64,000 bases of DNA from assembly GCF_900116715.1 (NCBI RefSeq), contig NZ_FPBM01000001.1, forward strand, positions 560,784-624,783. Reading direction: 5' to 3'. Positions 1 through 8,188 of the stretch are shown here, piece after piece. Each line of letters begins with the position of its first letter. The stretch's first letter is position 1. The stretch comes from Polaromonas sp. YR568. Lineage in GTDB: Bacteria > Pseudomonadota > Gammaproteobacteria > Burkholderiales > Burkholderiaceae_C. Both the position numbers and the translations under genes were made by a program. The notes beneath the pieces are model-generated. The model saw nothing but the letters and a program-made list of their open reading frames with translations, did no database searches and was not told the DNA's origin.

Positions 1-142
1 CAAGCGCGGCTTGCAGCGCCGCCAGCACGTCTTCGCTCAGGGCGTTAAAAGTGCCGGGCCGGTTCAGCACCAGGCGGTGCACGCCGCGCGCATCCTGGGT
101 ATGAAGCACGGGGGCCGAAAGATCGGCAGTTGCGGCACTCAT
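1..142 (-). CDS. Enoyl-CoA hydratase/isomerase family protein, N-terminal fragment
   Basis: The minus strand from the ATG at 142 is open to the window edge and encodes about 47 residues. They include VHRLVLNRPGTFNAL, the first beta-strand and loop typical of the crotonase fold, which binds acyl-CoA thioesters. Family members hydrate or isomerise acyl-CoAs in beta-oxidation or degradation pathways. The active-site glutamates lie beyond the window, so the substrate cannot be named. The gene starts 16 bases after the stop of the deacetylase gene on the same strand, so the two are probably co-transcribed. The crotonase assignment is good; the exact reaction is unknown. Confidence 0.8.
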   Translation of the reverse strand, partial: MSAATADLSAPVLHTQDARGVHRLVLNRPGTFNALSEDVLAALQAAL

Positions 143-158
143 CAAAGCCCCCGTACGC

Positions 159-1112
159 CTAGATATCGGCCAGGACGCGAATGTGCGCTTCCACGCTGCG
201 CGCCAGCGCGTTGAGGTTGTAGCCGCCTTCCAGCGACGAGACGATGCGGCCCTGCGAATGGCGCCTGGCGACATCTTTCAGGCGCTGGGTGATCCAGGCG
301 TAGTCCTGCTCGACCAGGCCCATCTGGCCCAGGTCGTCGTCGCGGTGCGCATCAAAACCGGCACTGATAAAAATCATCTCGGGCTTGAACTCTTCAAGCC
401 GCGGAATCCAGCTGGCCTCGATCATCTCGCGCACAGCCATGCCCTTGGTGTAAGCCGGCACCGGCAGGTTGAGCATGTTGCCGGCGTGGCTGTTTGCGCC
501 GGAATAAGGGTAAAACGGGTGCTGAAAAAAGCCCACCATCAGCGCCCGCTCGTCGCCGCTCAGGATGTCTTCAGTGCCGTTGCCGTGATGCACGTCGAAG
601 TCGACGACGGCCACTCGCTTGAGGCCATGGCGCTCCAGCGCATATTTGGCGGCAATCGCCACGCTGTTGAAGATGCAAAAGCCCATGGACCGGTTGTGGC
701 AAGCATGGTGGCCCGGCGGCCGCACGGCGCAAAACGCGTTCTCAAGTTCCCCGGCCATCACGGCGTCAGTGGCCGCCAGCACGGCGCCCACCGCGCGCAC
801 GGCGGCATTCCAGCTATGAATATTGAGGGCGGTGTCGGGGTCGATCTGCGCGTAAGCCGGGCCGCCCGCATTGATGTCGTCGCCCAGGCTGTCGCTCAGG
901 CCGCGGATCGCCGCCACCATCATGCGGTCATGCCCCAGTTCGATGTCGCCGATTGACGCCAGCGGGGCTGCGCGGGTGTCCAGCGCGTCCTTGACGCCGG
1001 TGGCCAGCAGCCAGTCTTCAATGGCGTCAAGCCGCTCCGGGCACTCGGGGTGGCCGGGGCCCATTTCGTGTTTATGGCAATCGGGGTGGCTGAAATAACC
1101 AGTCGTGCTCAT
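159..1112 (-). CDS. HDAC-like deacetylase / amidohydrolase family protein
   Basis: A 317-residue cytoplasmic zinc hydrolase of the histone deacetylase/AcuC/acetylpolyamine amidohydrolase family, which removes acyl groups from lysines or polyamines. The active site is visible: the general-base pair H135-H136 in RPPGHHA, zinc ligands D173 and H175 in DFDVHHGNG, D254 in AGFDAH, and the transition-state tyrosine Y298 in EGGYN. Length is normal for the bacterial class II-like group. It is divergent from the MoxR gene and lies upstream of a crotonase gene, so acyl metabolism is plausible. The substrate (protein lysine, polyamine or another amide) cannot be decided from sequence. Confidence 0.9.
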   Translation of the reverse strand: MSTTGYFSHPDCHKHEMGPGHPECPERLDAIEDWLLATGVKDALDTRAAPLASIGDIELGHDRMMVAAIRGLSDSLGDDINAGGPAYAQIDPDTALNIHSWNAAVRAVGAVLAATDAVMAGELENAFCAVRPPGHHACHNRSMGFCIFNSVAIAAKYALERHGLKRVAVVDFDVHHGNGTEDILSGDERALMVGFFQHPFYPYSGANSHAGNMLNLPVPAYTKGMAVREMIEASWIPRLEEFKPEMIFISAGFDAHRDDDLGQMGLVEQDYAWITQRLKDVARRHSQGRIVSSLEGGYNLNALARSVEAHIRVLADI

Positions 1113-1153
1113 CGGGAAATAATTTGTAAAAAATTACGGTATGGTTGACGCCC

Positions 1154-2074
1154 ATGAACGTCAAAGAAAAACTTCAAGCGCTCCTGAATCAGCTTAACAC
1201 GGTCATCGTCGGCAAGCCGGCACAAGTGCAGGATTGTGTAGCCTGCCTGCTGGCCGGCGGCCACCTGCTGATTGAGGACGTCCCCGGCGTGGGAAAAACC
1301 ACGCTGGCCCATGCCCTGTCACGGTCTTTCGGCCTCCAGTTTTCGCGGGTGCAGTTCACAGCCGACCTGATGCCCAGCGATTTGTCCGGAGTCTCGATTT
1401 ACGAGCGCCAGAAGGAAAGTTTTGTGTTTCACCCCGGGCCGGTGTTTGCCCAGGTGCTGCTGGCCGACGAAATCAACCGCGCCAGCCCGAAGACCCAAAG
1501 CGCCCTGCTCGAAGCCATGGAGGAAAAACAGGTCACCGTGGAGGGCGAAACCCGCCCGCTGCCGCTGCCGTTTTTTGTGATCGCCACGCAAAACCCGCAC
1601 GACCAGCTCGGCACCTACGCCTTGCCTGAATCGCAGCTGGACCGCTTTCACATGCGGATTTCGCTGGGCTACCCCGACCGCGCCGCCGAGCGTGAGCTTT
1701 TGCGCGGCGCCGACCGGCGCGACATGGTCGAGCAGTTGCCGGCCCTGCTGACGCCGCACGACCTGCTGGAGCTGCAACAAATGGTGGCGCAGATTCACGC
1801 GGCTGATCCCTTGCTCAATTACCTGCAGGACCTGGTGGCGGCAACCCGTTCAGGCCGCTGGTTTTTGCAGGGCCTGAGCCCCCGCGCCGGCATCGCCATC
1901 ATGCGGGCCGCGAAGGCGCAGGCTTTTCTCAGCAAGCGCGATTACGTGGCGCCGGACGACATTGCCGCCGTGCTGCCGCAGACCGCTGCGCACCGGCTCA
2001 TTCCGGTCAGCGACGCCGGCCGGGGCCCGGTTGAGCAGGTGCGGGCGATGCTTGATGCCGTGCCTTTGCCTTGA
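1154..2074 (+). CDS. MoxR-family AAA+ ATPase
   Basis: A 306-residue AAA+ ATPase with Walker A GVGKTT at residues 45-50, Walker B/MoxR motif ADEINRASPKTQ from about 104, and a C-terminal lid domain. MoxR ATPases act as chaperones or assembly factors, usually together with a DUF58 and other membrane or von Willebrand-type proteins encoded next door. That is the case here: DUF58 and a TgpA-like transglutaminase follow in the same direction. I chose the ATG at 1154 over a TTG at 1145 because the family normally begins with this NVKEKL-type helix. The ribosome binding site is weak in either case. Confidence 0.9.
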   Translation: MNVKEKLQALLNQLNTVIVGKPAQVQDCVACLLAGGHLLIEDVPGVGKTTLAHALSRSFGLQFSRVQFTADLMPSDLSGVSIYERQKESFVFHPGPVFAQVLLADEINRASPKTQSALLEAMEEKQVTVEGETRPLPLPFFVIATQNPHDQLGTYALPESQLDRFHMRISLGYPDRAAERELLRGADRRDMVEQLPALLTPHDLLELQQMVAQIHAADPLLNYLQDLVAATRSGRWFLQGLSPRAGIAIMRAAKAQAFLSKRDYVAPDDIAAVLPQTAAHRLIPVSDAGRGPVEQVRAMLDAVPLP

Positions 2075-2121
2075 ATACCTGACGGCTTGATGTCCTGAAA
2101 TCCGCCCGAAAGCCGCTTCTT

Positions 2122-3141
2122 ATGGCCGCCCTGGCATCCATCCCCAACCCTTTTGCCTTCGTCCGCGGGCGTTTCCAGAAATGGTGGCAAAGCAAGCTGC
2201 CGTTTACCGACAGCGTCACGCTGACCCAGCGCAATGTCTATATCCTGCCGACGCGGCCGGGCTGGATGCTGGGCGTGACCTTGCTGACGCTGCTGGTGGC
2301 TTCCATCAACTACCAGCTCAGCCTGGGTTACATGCTGACCTTTCTGCTAGCCGGCAGTGCGCTGGTGGGCATGCATGTCTGTCACGGAACACTGCGCGGC
2401 CTCGCCATGAACCTGGTAGCGCCTCAGGCCCATTACGCGGGTGCAGCGGCCATATTTGACGTCAAGCTCACGAACGCCGGGCGCAAAGTGCGCCACGGCA
2501 TCGGCGTGAGCGTGCTCGACCCGCACGATGTGGACCCGAAAAAAGGTACCGAACGGCACTGGGCCTGGACCGATGTACCCGCCCAGGGCAGCAGCGTGGT
2601 GCAGGTGGCCTTTACGCCACCTCGGCGGGGTTTGCACAGGCTGCCCACGCTCACCGCCGAAACACGTTTTCCGCTAGGCACCTTTCGCGTCTGGACGGTC
2701 TGGCGGCCGGCATCGCAGATCCTGGTTTATCCGGCGCCCGAAGCCCACCCGCCGCCGCTGCCGCCCGGCGAACCCCGCTCCGGCGGCGCAGCGGCTGCCC
2801 TGCGGGCGCAAAGCAGCGGCGAATTCGACGGCGTGCGCGGCTACCGCCGCGGCGACCCGATGAAGCTGGTGGTCTGGAAAAAGGCCGCAAAAGATGATGG
2901 CCAGGGCAACGGCCTCGTGGTGCGCGACACCCAGCAGGCCCAACGGCACGAGCTCTGGCTGGACTTCTCGAGTGCAGGCTCCGCCGGTGTGGAGCAAAAG
3001 CTTTCGCGCCTGTGCGCCTGGGTATTGATGGCCGACAAACTTTCGCTGGACTACGGCCTGAGGCTGCCCTCGCTGGAGATCAAGCCCGCCAGCGGCGAGG
3101 CGCACAAAAGGCTTTGCCTGGAGGCGCTGGCGGTATGTTGA
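2122..3141 (+). CDS. DUF58 domain-containing membrane protein
   Basis: A 339-residue protein with two predicted transmembrane helices (about residues 47-85) followed by a beta-rich part and the DUF58 signature GEFDGVRGYRRGDPMK near residue 235. DUF58 proteins are almost always partners of MoxR ATPases; their biochemical role is unknown. The gene begins 47 bases after moxR. Its last bases overlap the start of the transglutaminase gene (ATG at 3135, this stop at 3139-3141), which suggests translational coupling. Confidence 0.88.
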   Translation: MAALASIPNPFAFVRGRFQKWWQSKLPFTDSVTLTQRNVYILPTRPGWMLGVTLLTLLVASINYQLSLGYMLTFLLAGSALVGMHVCHGTLRGLAMNLVAPQAHYAGAAAIFDVKLTNAGRKVRHGIGVSVLDPHDVDPKKGTERHWAWTDVPAQGSSVVQVAFTPPRRGLHRLPTLTAETRFPLGTFRVWTVWRPASQILVYPAPEAHPPPLPPGEPRSGGAAAALRAQSSGEFDGVRGYRRGDPMKLVVWKKAAKDDGQGNGLVVRDTQQAQRHELWLDFSSAGSAGVEQKLSRLCAWVLMADKLSLDYGLRLPSLEIKPASGEAHKRLCLEALAVC

Positions 3142-5150
3142 GTCGCCTGAACACCTTGCCGCGCGACGCCCGGGACACCCTGTTCCTGCTGGTGGTGATC
3201 GCCTGGGTGCTGCTGCCGCAAGTAAATGAACTGCCGCTGTGGTGCAGCGCGCTCGCAGGCGCCGTGCTCATCTGGCGCGGCCGTCTGGCGCTGCTGGCCC
3301 GCCCGCTGCCGGGCAAGTGGTGGCTGGTGGCCTTGCTGGCCCTCACTATCGCGGCGACCGTAGCAACCCATCGCACCTTGCTGGGCCGTGACGCCGGCGT
3401 CACCATGCTGGTGGTTTTGCTCACGCTCAAGACACTTGAATTGCGGGCCAGGCGCGATGCCTTTGTGGTTTTCTTCCTCGGCTTTTTTTGCATGCTGAGC
3501 AATTTCTTTTATTCGCAGTCGCTGCTCACAGCCGTCAGCATGCTGATCGGGCTGCTGGGCTTGCTGACGATGCTGGTGAACGCCCACCTGCCGGTAGGCA
3601 AACCGCCGCTGTTACAGGCCGCCAAAACAGCCAGCTGGATGGCGCTGCTGGGCGCGCCCGTCATGCTGGTGCTGTTTCTGTTTTTTCCGCGGCTTGCCCC
3701 ACTGTGGGGTGTGCCAGGCGATGCCATGACGGGCCGCAGCGGCCTGAGCGGCATGATGCAGGTGGGCAGCATTGCCACACTGGCGCTGGACCAGAGCGTA
3801 GCCATGCGCATCAAGTTCGAAGGTCCGCCGCCACCGCAGCAAGACCTGTATTTCCGCGGCCCGGTGATGTCCGATTTCGACGGACAGCAATGGCGCCCGC
3901 CCCGTTTTAACAGCGCCGAACGCTATGGCGTGACGGCCAACCTCACACTCCTGGGCGAACCCATCCGTTATGAGGTCACGCTGGAGCCCACCACCCGCCC
4001 CTGGCTGTTTGTGATGGAGGCCGCCGCACAAAACCCGGCGCCGCCGGGGTACCAAAGCCTGATGCAGGCCGATTTGCAGTGGCTGGTGAACCGCCCGATT
4101 CTTGATCTTGTGCGCTATAAGGCGCAAAGCCACGTCAACTTCAGGCACGGGCCGCTGGAGCGCGTTCCCGGCCTGCAGGAATTCCTGAACCTCCCCTCAG
4201 GCTCCAATCCGCGCACGCGGGCATTGGCCGATGAGATTCGCGGCGACCCCCGCAATGCGGGCGCGGACACTGCCGGCCTCGTGCGCGCCGTGATGGACCG
4301 CCTGCGCACCGGCGGCTATAGCTATACGCTGAGCCCCGGCGTCTACGGCACCCACACGGCCGACGAATTCTGGTTCGACCGCAAGCAGGGTTTCTGCGAG
4401 CACATCGCTTCCTCCTTCGTGATTTTGATGCGGGCCATGGGCATTCCCGCGCGCATCGTCACCGGCTACCAGGGCGGCAAGATGAACACGGTGGACGGTT
4501 ACTGGACGGTGCGGCAAAGCGATGCGCATGCCTGGGCCGAAGTCTGGCAGGCGGGCCAGGGCTGGGTGCGGGTGGATCCGACCTCAGCCGTCGCGCCGAC
4601 CCGCATCGGGGACTTCGAGCGGCTGGCCGCGCCGGACGGTGTGGTGGCGCAGGCCTTGCGGTCCTTCAGCCCCACCCTGCTGGCCCAGATGAGCCTGTTC
4701 TGGGAAGCCGTCAACAACAGCTGGAACCAGTGGATCCTCAATTACACCCAGGGCAGGCAGCTTGACCTGCTCAAGGACATCGGCTTTGAATCGCCCAGCT
4801 GGGAAGACCTGAGTTATGTCCTGCTGGGCCTCATCATTGGGGCGGCGCTGCTGGGCGCCGGCTGGACACTCTGGGACCGCGCGCAGCATGACCCCTGGCT
4901 GCGCCTGCTGGCGCGGGCGCGCAAGCGGCTGGCGCCGGCCGGCATCGCCAGCACGCCAGCCACATCGCCGCGCCAGCTGGCCCTGCTGGTGGAGCAAAAG
5001 TACGGGACCGGACCCGGCGGGCAAGGCCAGGCCCTGCATGACTGGCTGGTACGGCTGGAGCTGCAACGCTATGCGAGCGCATCCGGTGACGGGCGGCTTG
5101 AATTGAATCAGCTCCGGCAGGAATTCGACCGGCTGGCATGGCCCGCTTAA
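3135..5150 (+). CDS. TgpA-like membrane transglutaminase (DUF3488/DUF4129)
   Basis: A 671-residue inner-membrane protein. The N-terminal about 200 residues hold several hydrophobic helices (DUF3488). A transglutaminase-like domain follows, with the triad C421 (GFCEHIA), H465 (SDAHAWAEV) and D481 (RVDPTSA). A further helix near residue 560 and a cytoplasmic tail complete the layout. This matches Pseudomonas TgpA, where the papain-like domain lies in the periplasm. The ATG at 3135 overlaps the DUF58 stop; a longer in-frame extension to 3012 lies inside the DUF58 gene and is not credible. With MoxR and DUF58 it forms a common three-gene operon of unknown physiological substrate. Confidence 0.92.
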   Translation: MLSRLNTLPRDARDTLFLLVVIAWVLLPQVNELPLWCSALAGAVLIWRGRLALLARPLPGKWWLVALLALTIAATVATHRTLLGRDAGVTMLVVLLTLKTLELRARRDAFVVFFLGFFCMLSNFFYSQSLLTAVSMLIGLLGLLTMLVNAHLPVGKPPLLQAAKTASWMALLGAPVMLVLFLFFPRLAPLWGVPGDAMTGRSGLSGMMQVGSIATLALDQSVAMRIKFEGPPPPQQDLYFRGPVMSDFDGQQWRPPRFNSAERYGVTANLTLLGEPIRYEVTLEPTTRPWLFVMEAAAQNPAPPGYQSLMQADLQWLVNRPILDLVRYKAQSHVNFRHGPLERVPGLQEFLNLPSGSNPRTRALADEIRGDPRNAGADTAGLVRAVMDRLRTGGYSYTLSPGVYGTHTADEFWFDRKQGFCEHIASSFVILMRAMGIPARIVTGYQGGKMNTVDGYWTVRQSDAHAWAEVWQAGQGWVRVDPTSAVAPTRIGDFERLAAPDGVVAQALRSFSPTLLAQMSLFWEAVNNSWNQWILNYTQGRQLDLLKDIGFESPSWEDLSYVLLGLIIGAALLGAGWTLWDRAQHDPWLRLLARARKRLAPAGIASTPATSPRQLALLVEQKYGTGPGGQGQALHDWLVRLELQRYASASGDGRLELNQLRQEFDRLAWPA

Positions 5151-5205
5151 AATCGGGCCAGCTCTCACCTCGACTTCCACACCCTGCACGCCAGTGCACC
5201 ACCTG

Positions 5206-6285
5206 ATGCCTTTTCAACGCGCCGGATTTGCCTTTTTATTGATTGCCGCTCTTGCAAGTGCCGCCTGGGCCGGCGAGGCAAAATCCGCCAAAAAAACCGC
5301 GGCCGCCAAGCCGGCGCAAACGCAGGGCCCGCTGTATTCGACACGCCCGGAGGCCATGCAGTTCGCCGATGACCTGGCCGCCCGCCGCGACCTCGACCCC
5401 GACTGGGTGCGCGACGCCATCGGCCAGTCGCGCTACAACGCCACTGTGGTACGTCTCATGCAGCCGCCCACCAAGACCTTCGTCAAAAACTGGCGCGTGT
5501 ACCGCAGCCGCTTTATCGACCCCGTTCGCATCGAAGCCGGCAGGCGTTTCTGGCTGGAGAACCAGCAGACCCTGGAGCGCGCCGAAAAAGAATACGGCGT
5601 GCCCGCCGAAATCATTGTCGGCATCATCGGTGTTGAAACCATTTACGGGCGCGACACCGGCAGCTTCCGCGTGATGGACGCCCTCACCACGCTGGCCTTT
5701 GACTTCCCGGCCAATCACCCCCGCGCCAAAGAGCGCAGCGAATTCTTCAAGGGCGAGATCGAGCAGTTCCTGACCCTGCAAAACCGGCTCGAGGCCAACC
5801 CGTTTGATGCGCGCGGCAGCTTTGCGGGCGCCATGGGCATGCCGCAATTCATGCCCTCCAGCCGGGTCAAATACGCCGTGGATTTCGACGGCGACGGCAA
5901 CATCGACCTGACGGGCAGCCCCGCCGACGTGATCGGCTCGGTCGCGAGTTATTTCAAGGCCTTCAACTGGCAGCCCGGCATGCCCACGCACTACCCGGTG
6001 AGTTTTGACAAAAGCCGCCTCGACATGGATGCGCTGATGGCGCCGGACATCCTGCCGACCTTCAGCGTGGCCAGCTTCACCGCCAAGGGCGCAGTGCTTG
6101 AAGGCCCGGCCTTGCAACACCAGGGCCCGCTCGCATTGATCGAACTGCTCAACGGCCAGGACGCACCGCAATACGTCGCAGGCACCGAAAACTTCTACAC
6201 CATCACACGCTACAACTGGAGCAGCTATTACGCGATGGCGGTGATTGAGCTGGGGCGGGAAGTGGCGGCGCGGGTAAGGCCCTGA
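5206..6285 (+). CDS. mltB: Membrane-bound lytic murein transglycosylase B family
   Basis: A 359-residue exported enzyme that cleaves peptidoglycan between MurNAc and GlcNAc, forming 1,6-anhydroMurNAc. The N-terminus has a signal peptide ending near ASAAWAGEA. I see no lipobox cysteine, so it may be a soluble or SltB-type variant. The catalytic glutamate is E144 in GVETIYGR, and the EF-hand-like loop DFDGDGNIDL is characteristic of the family. The ATG at 5206 is preferred to a GTG at 5194. It follows the TgpA operon by 55 bases and may be read with it. Confidence 0.9.
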   Translation: MPFQRAGFAFLLIAALASAAWAGEAKSAKKTAAAKPAQTQGPLYSTRPEAMQFADDLAARRDLDPDWVRDAIGQSRYNATVVRLMQPPTKTFVKNWRVYRSRFIDPVRIEAGRRFWLENQQTLERAEKEYGVPAEIIVGIIGVETIYGRDTGSFRVMDALTTLAFDFPANHPRAKERSEFFKGEIEQFLTLQNRLEANPFDARGSFAGAMGMPQFMPSSRVKYAVDFDGDGNIDLTGSPADVIGSVASYFKAFNWQPGMPTHYPVSFDKSRLDMDALMAPDILPTFSVASFTAKGAVLEGPALQHQGPLALIELLNGQDAPQYVAGTENFYTITRYNWSSYYAMAVIELGREVAARVRP

Positions 6286-6346
6286 GCATCTGGTTTCGAA
6301 AGCATCGTTCCTGCCGCCGTTTCATGTAAACGATCAGCGAGCGAAG

Positions 6347-6622
6347 CTAACCAAGATGATCATTCTTCAACGCCGCGTCGGCTAACAATTCGAACTCTTC
6401 GTGTGCCGAACTTCCGCGAGCCAGGCGCCAGACGCATACGACCATCGCTGTTGTGGCAAGCCCGGCAGCCAGCCACACCTCTGGCGACGTGATATTAAAG
6501 ATGCCGGCAAGGCTGTAGGGCCTGAGCGCGAACAACACACAAATGAAGGTAACCCCCCCAACCAATGCCACGACAATAAAAGCTGAAACAACAAATCGAA
6601 GTCTCGAACCCAAGGTGACCAC
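6347..6622 (-). CDS. Small hypothetical membrane protein, 91 aa
   Basis: I do not recognise the family. The 91 residues contain two hydrophobic stretches, about 9-33 and 48-67, joined by a short loop, and end in a polar acidic tail (HEEFELLADAALKN). The topology suggests a two-helix inner-membrane protein with both ends on the same side. It lies 3 bases downstream of the TIGR02594 gene on the same strand and is probably the last gene of that operon, so it may be a membrane partner of the secreted or cell-wall hydrolase encoded before it. Confidence 0.6.
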   Translation of the reverse strand: MVTLGSRLRFVVSAFIVVALVGGVTFICVLFALRPYSLAGIFNITSPEVWLAAGLATTAMVVCVWRLARGSSAHEEFELLADAALKNDHLG

Positions 6623-6625
6623 TGT

Positions 6626-7078
6626 CTACTCCTGCTCAGACGGTTGGGGCTGCATCTGCGAAGGCCAGCGATAGCCCAGCACCGCTGTCAAAGGATAGAA
6701 ATGCTCGCGCACTTCATCGAGCTGATTGCCGCTCCACAAATACACATACTCCGCATCTGCGCGAAGAAAAAACCCGACATGGCCCTTCCAGCCCTTGGGG
6801 TCTTCCCGGGATAGAACGGCGATGCAGCCTGGCACGGGCTCACTCAGCGGTTCGCCCCACTCCAGCCATGAACGCGCCAGCGCAGACCCGGTGCCGGGAA
6901 TGCCGGCCTGCGCGAGGGTCCAGTTGACGAACGAAGAACACCATGAGGCCTTGTCGTCATAGCCAGCAATGTTGGTGAGTGAGTGGTACTCGGTTACGCG
7001 GGGGTTGCTCTGCCCAGGGGGAAATGTGCGCACGCCGGCTTCGGCGTAGGCGATGGGCATCCAGGGGGCCTGCTGCAT
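6626..7078 (-). CDS. TIGR02594-family (CHAP/NlpC-P60-like) cysteine hydrolase
   Basis: A 150-residue protein recognisable as TIGR02594: start region PWMPIAYAEAGV, active-site cysteine C47 in SWCSSFVNW, the GIPGTGSALARSW signature at 60-71, and H100 in WKGHVGFF. The fold is papain-like, related to CHAP amidases that cut peptide stems or peptide bonds. No signal peptide is visible. The reading frame stays open upstream into the transglutaminase gene, but the ATG at 7078, 47 bases after that gene's stop, gives the family's usual length. It takes the place downstream of ATP-grasp/alpha-E/transglutaminase where other genomes often encode a proteasome-like peptidase. Confidence 0.82.
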   Translation of the reverse strand: MQQAPWMPIAYAEAGVRTFPPGQSNPRVTEYHSLTNIAGYDDKASWCSSFVNWTLAQAGIPGTGSALARSWLEWGEPLSEPVPGCIAVLSREDPKGWKGHVGFFLRADAEYVYLWSGNQLDEVREHFYPLTAVLGYRWPSQMQPQPSEQE

Positions 7079-7125
7079 GTCGATGAAGTGATGCGTGGAC
7101 GTATTGCGATTGTGCAACCAGAAAA

Positions 7126-7944
7126 TTACACCGGCTGAATCGTAATCTCCACCGTCATCGACTCTTCCCCGCCGCCCTGGCGCACGCCTTTGATGGGTGG
7201 GCAGGCGTTGTAGTCGGTGCCCATGGCCAGGCGCACGTGGCGCTCGTCGATCAAGCAGCTGTGGGTGACGTCGATGCTGACCCAGCGGCGCGTGGCCACG
7301 TCCAGGCAGACATCGCACCAGGCGTGGCTGGCCAGGTCGGGCTCATTGGCTGCATAAAAGTAACCGCTGACATAACGCGCCGGGTAACCCAGGCTGCGGC
7401 AGATGGCGACCATCACATGGGCCTGGTCCTGGCAGACGCCTGCGCCGGACTTGAAGGCTTCGAGTGCCGTGGTGGTCACGCTGGTGCTGTTTTTTCGGTA
7501 GCTCACCGCGTCGGCCACACCTTTGCTCAAAGCCAGCAAGGCGGGCAAACTGGCGGTGCCGTCCAGGCTTTGCGGGATAAAACGGCGGCCGAATTCGGCG
7601 AGCTCGAAGTGCGGTTCGGCCAGATGGGTGGCGCGCAAAAAGAAGTAGGGATGCGGCAGCGTTTCCGGGTCGTTGAACTCGGCCACGCCGAAAGTTTCAA
7701 CATCGCCCGCCGCATTGACCAGGCTCCAGCGCACGTTGTCAGCCACCTTGCCGACAAAGGTGTAAGAGCTGATGGTGTTGCCGAAGGCGTCGCGCTGGGT
7801 GAAGAGTTTTTCAGGTGCGCCCAGGCTCCAGAAATTCACCGTTTGCGCCGGGCCGGACTGCGGCGTGAGCCACAGCGTTTGCAGCGCATAGCGCAGCGGC
7901 TCCGTATACCGGTAGTCGGTAATGTGCCTGACGTGCAGTTTCAT
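7126..7944 (-). CDS. Transglutaminase-like cysteine protease (COG1305)
   Basis: A 272-residue cytoplasmic transglutaminase-fold protein. Residues 1-95 are the N-terminal beta domain (LHVRHITDYRYTEPLRYA). The core has C171 (GAGVCQDQAH), H207 (ASHAWCDV) and D225 (SIDVTH), a complete triad. Bacterial members most often act as proteases or amidases rather than crosslinkers. It belongs to the operon ATP-grasp, alpha-E, transglutaminase, in which comparative genomics predicts synthesis and cleavage of a peptide. It is separated from the alpha-E gene by a 244-base structured gap, longer than other spacings in the operon. Confidence 0.9.
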   Translation of the reverse strand: MKLHVRHITDYRYTEPLRYALQTLWLTPQSGPAQTVNFWSLGAPEKLFTQRDAFGNTISSYTFVGKVADNVRWSLVNAAGDVETFGVAEFNDPETLPHPYFFLRATHLAEPHFELAEFGRRFIPQSLDGTASLPALLALSKGVADAVSYRKNSTSVTTTALEAFKSGAGVCQDQAHVMVAICRSLGYPARYVSGYFYAANEPDLASHAWCDVCLDVATRRWVSIDVTHSCLIDERHVRLAMGTDYNACPPIKGVRQGGGEESMTVEITIQPV

Positions 7945-8188
7945 GCTCGCGCAAATACTGAACCGGACGCACTACGGCCGCGCTGCAGCGTCACCGAGAG
8001 AGGGGTCTTGGCCAGCAGGGGCCGCGGAACCGGCTTTGCCGGGCCGCAGGCGCAGCGCCCACTAGGGGCTGGAGCCCGCGGCTCCAAGCCTGCCTGCGCA
8101 GGCTTGGAGGGGCGACAGAGGCGAAGCGTCTCGCGAGCCGCGGCCTGCAAGGCCTCGAGAGCTACGCGCAGCGAGCGAACGTGGGGGC
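7945..8188. other. Structured non-coding gap inside the amidoligase operon
   Basis: I see no credible gene in these 244 bases. The stretch is very GC-rich and full of inverted repeats: a perfect 12-bp stem with a 4-base loop at 8082-8109, GGAGCC/GGCTCC arms at about 8071-8085, and CCGG-rich palindromes near 8025-8045. There is no T-run, so it does not look like a simple terminator. It could be an mRNA processing or stability element between the alpha-E and transglutaminase cistrons, or a dispersed repeat. Confidence 0.5.
8082..8109. repeat. Perfect 12-bp inverted repeat with CTGC loop
   Basis: The arms CTCCAAGCCTGC (8082-8093) and GCAGGCTTGGAG (8098-8109) are exact reverse complements around a 4-base loop. 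The RNA hairpin would be very stable. It lies in the gap between two cistrons of the same operon and lacks a following T-tract. Confidence 0.75.

Noticed and set aside
4310..4335. A GCTATAGCTATA sequence as another copy of the dispersed element.
   Set aside because: Only the first box is similar; the CTTGCGC and GGGCT boxes are absent, and it encodes the conserved GGYSYTL of TgpA.
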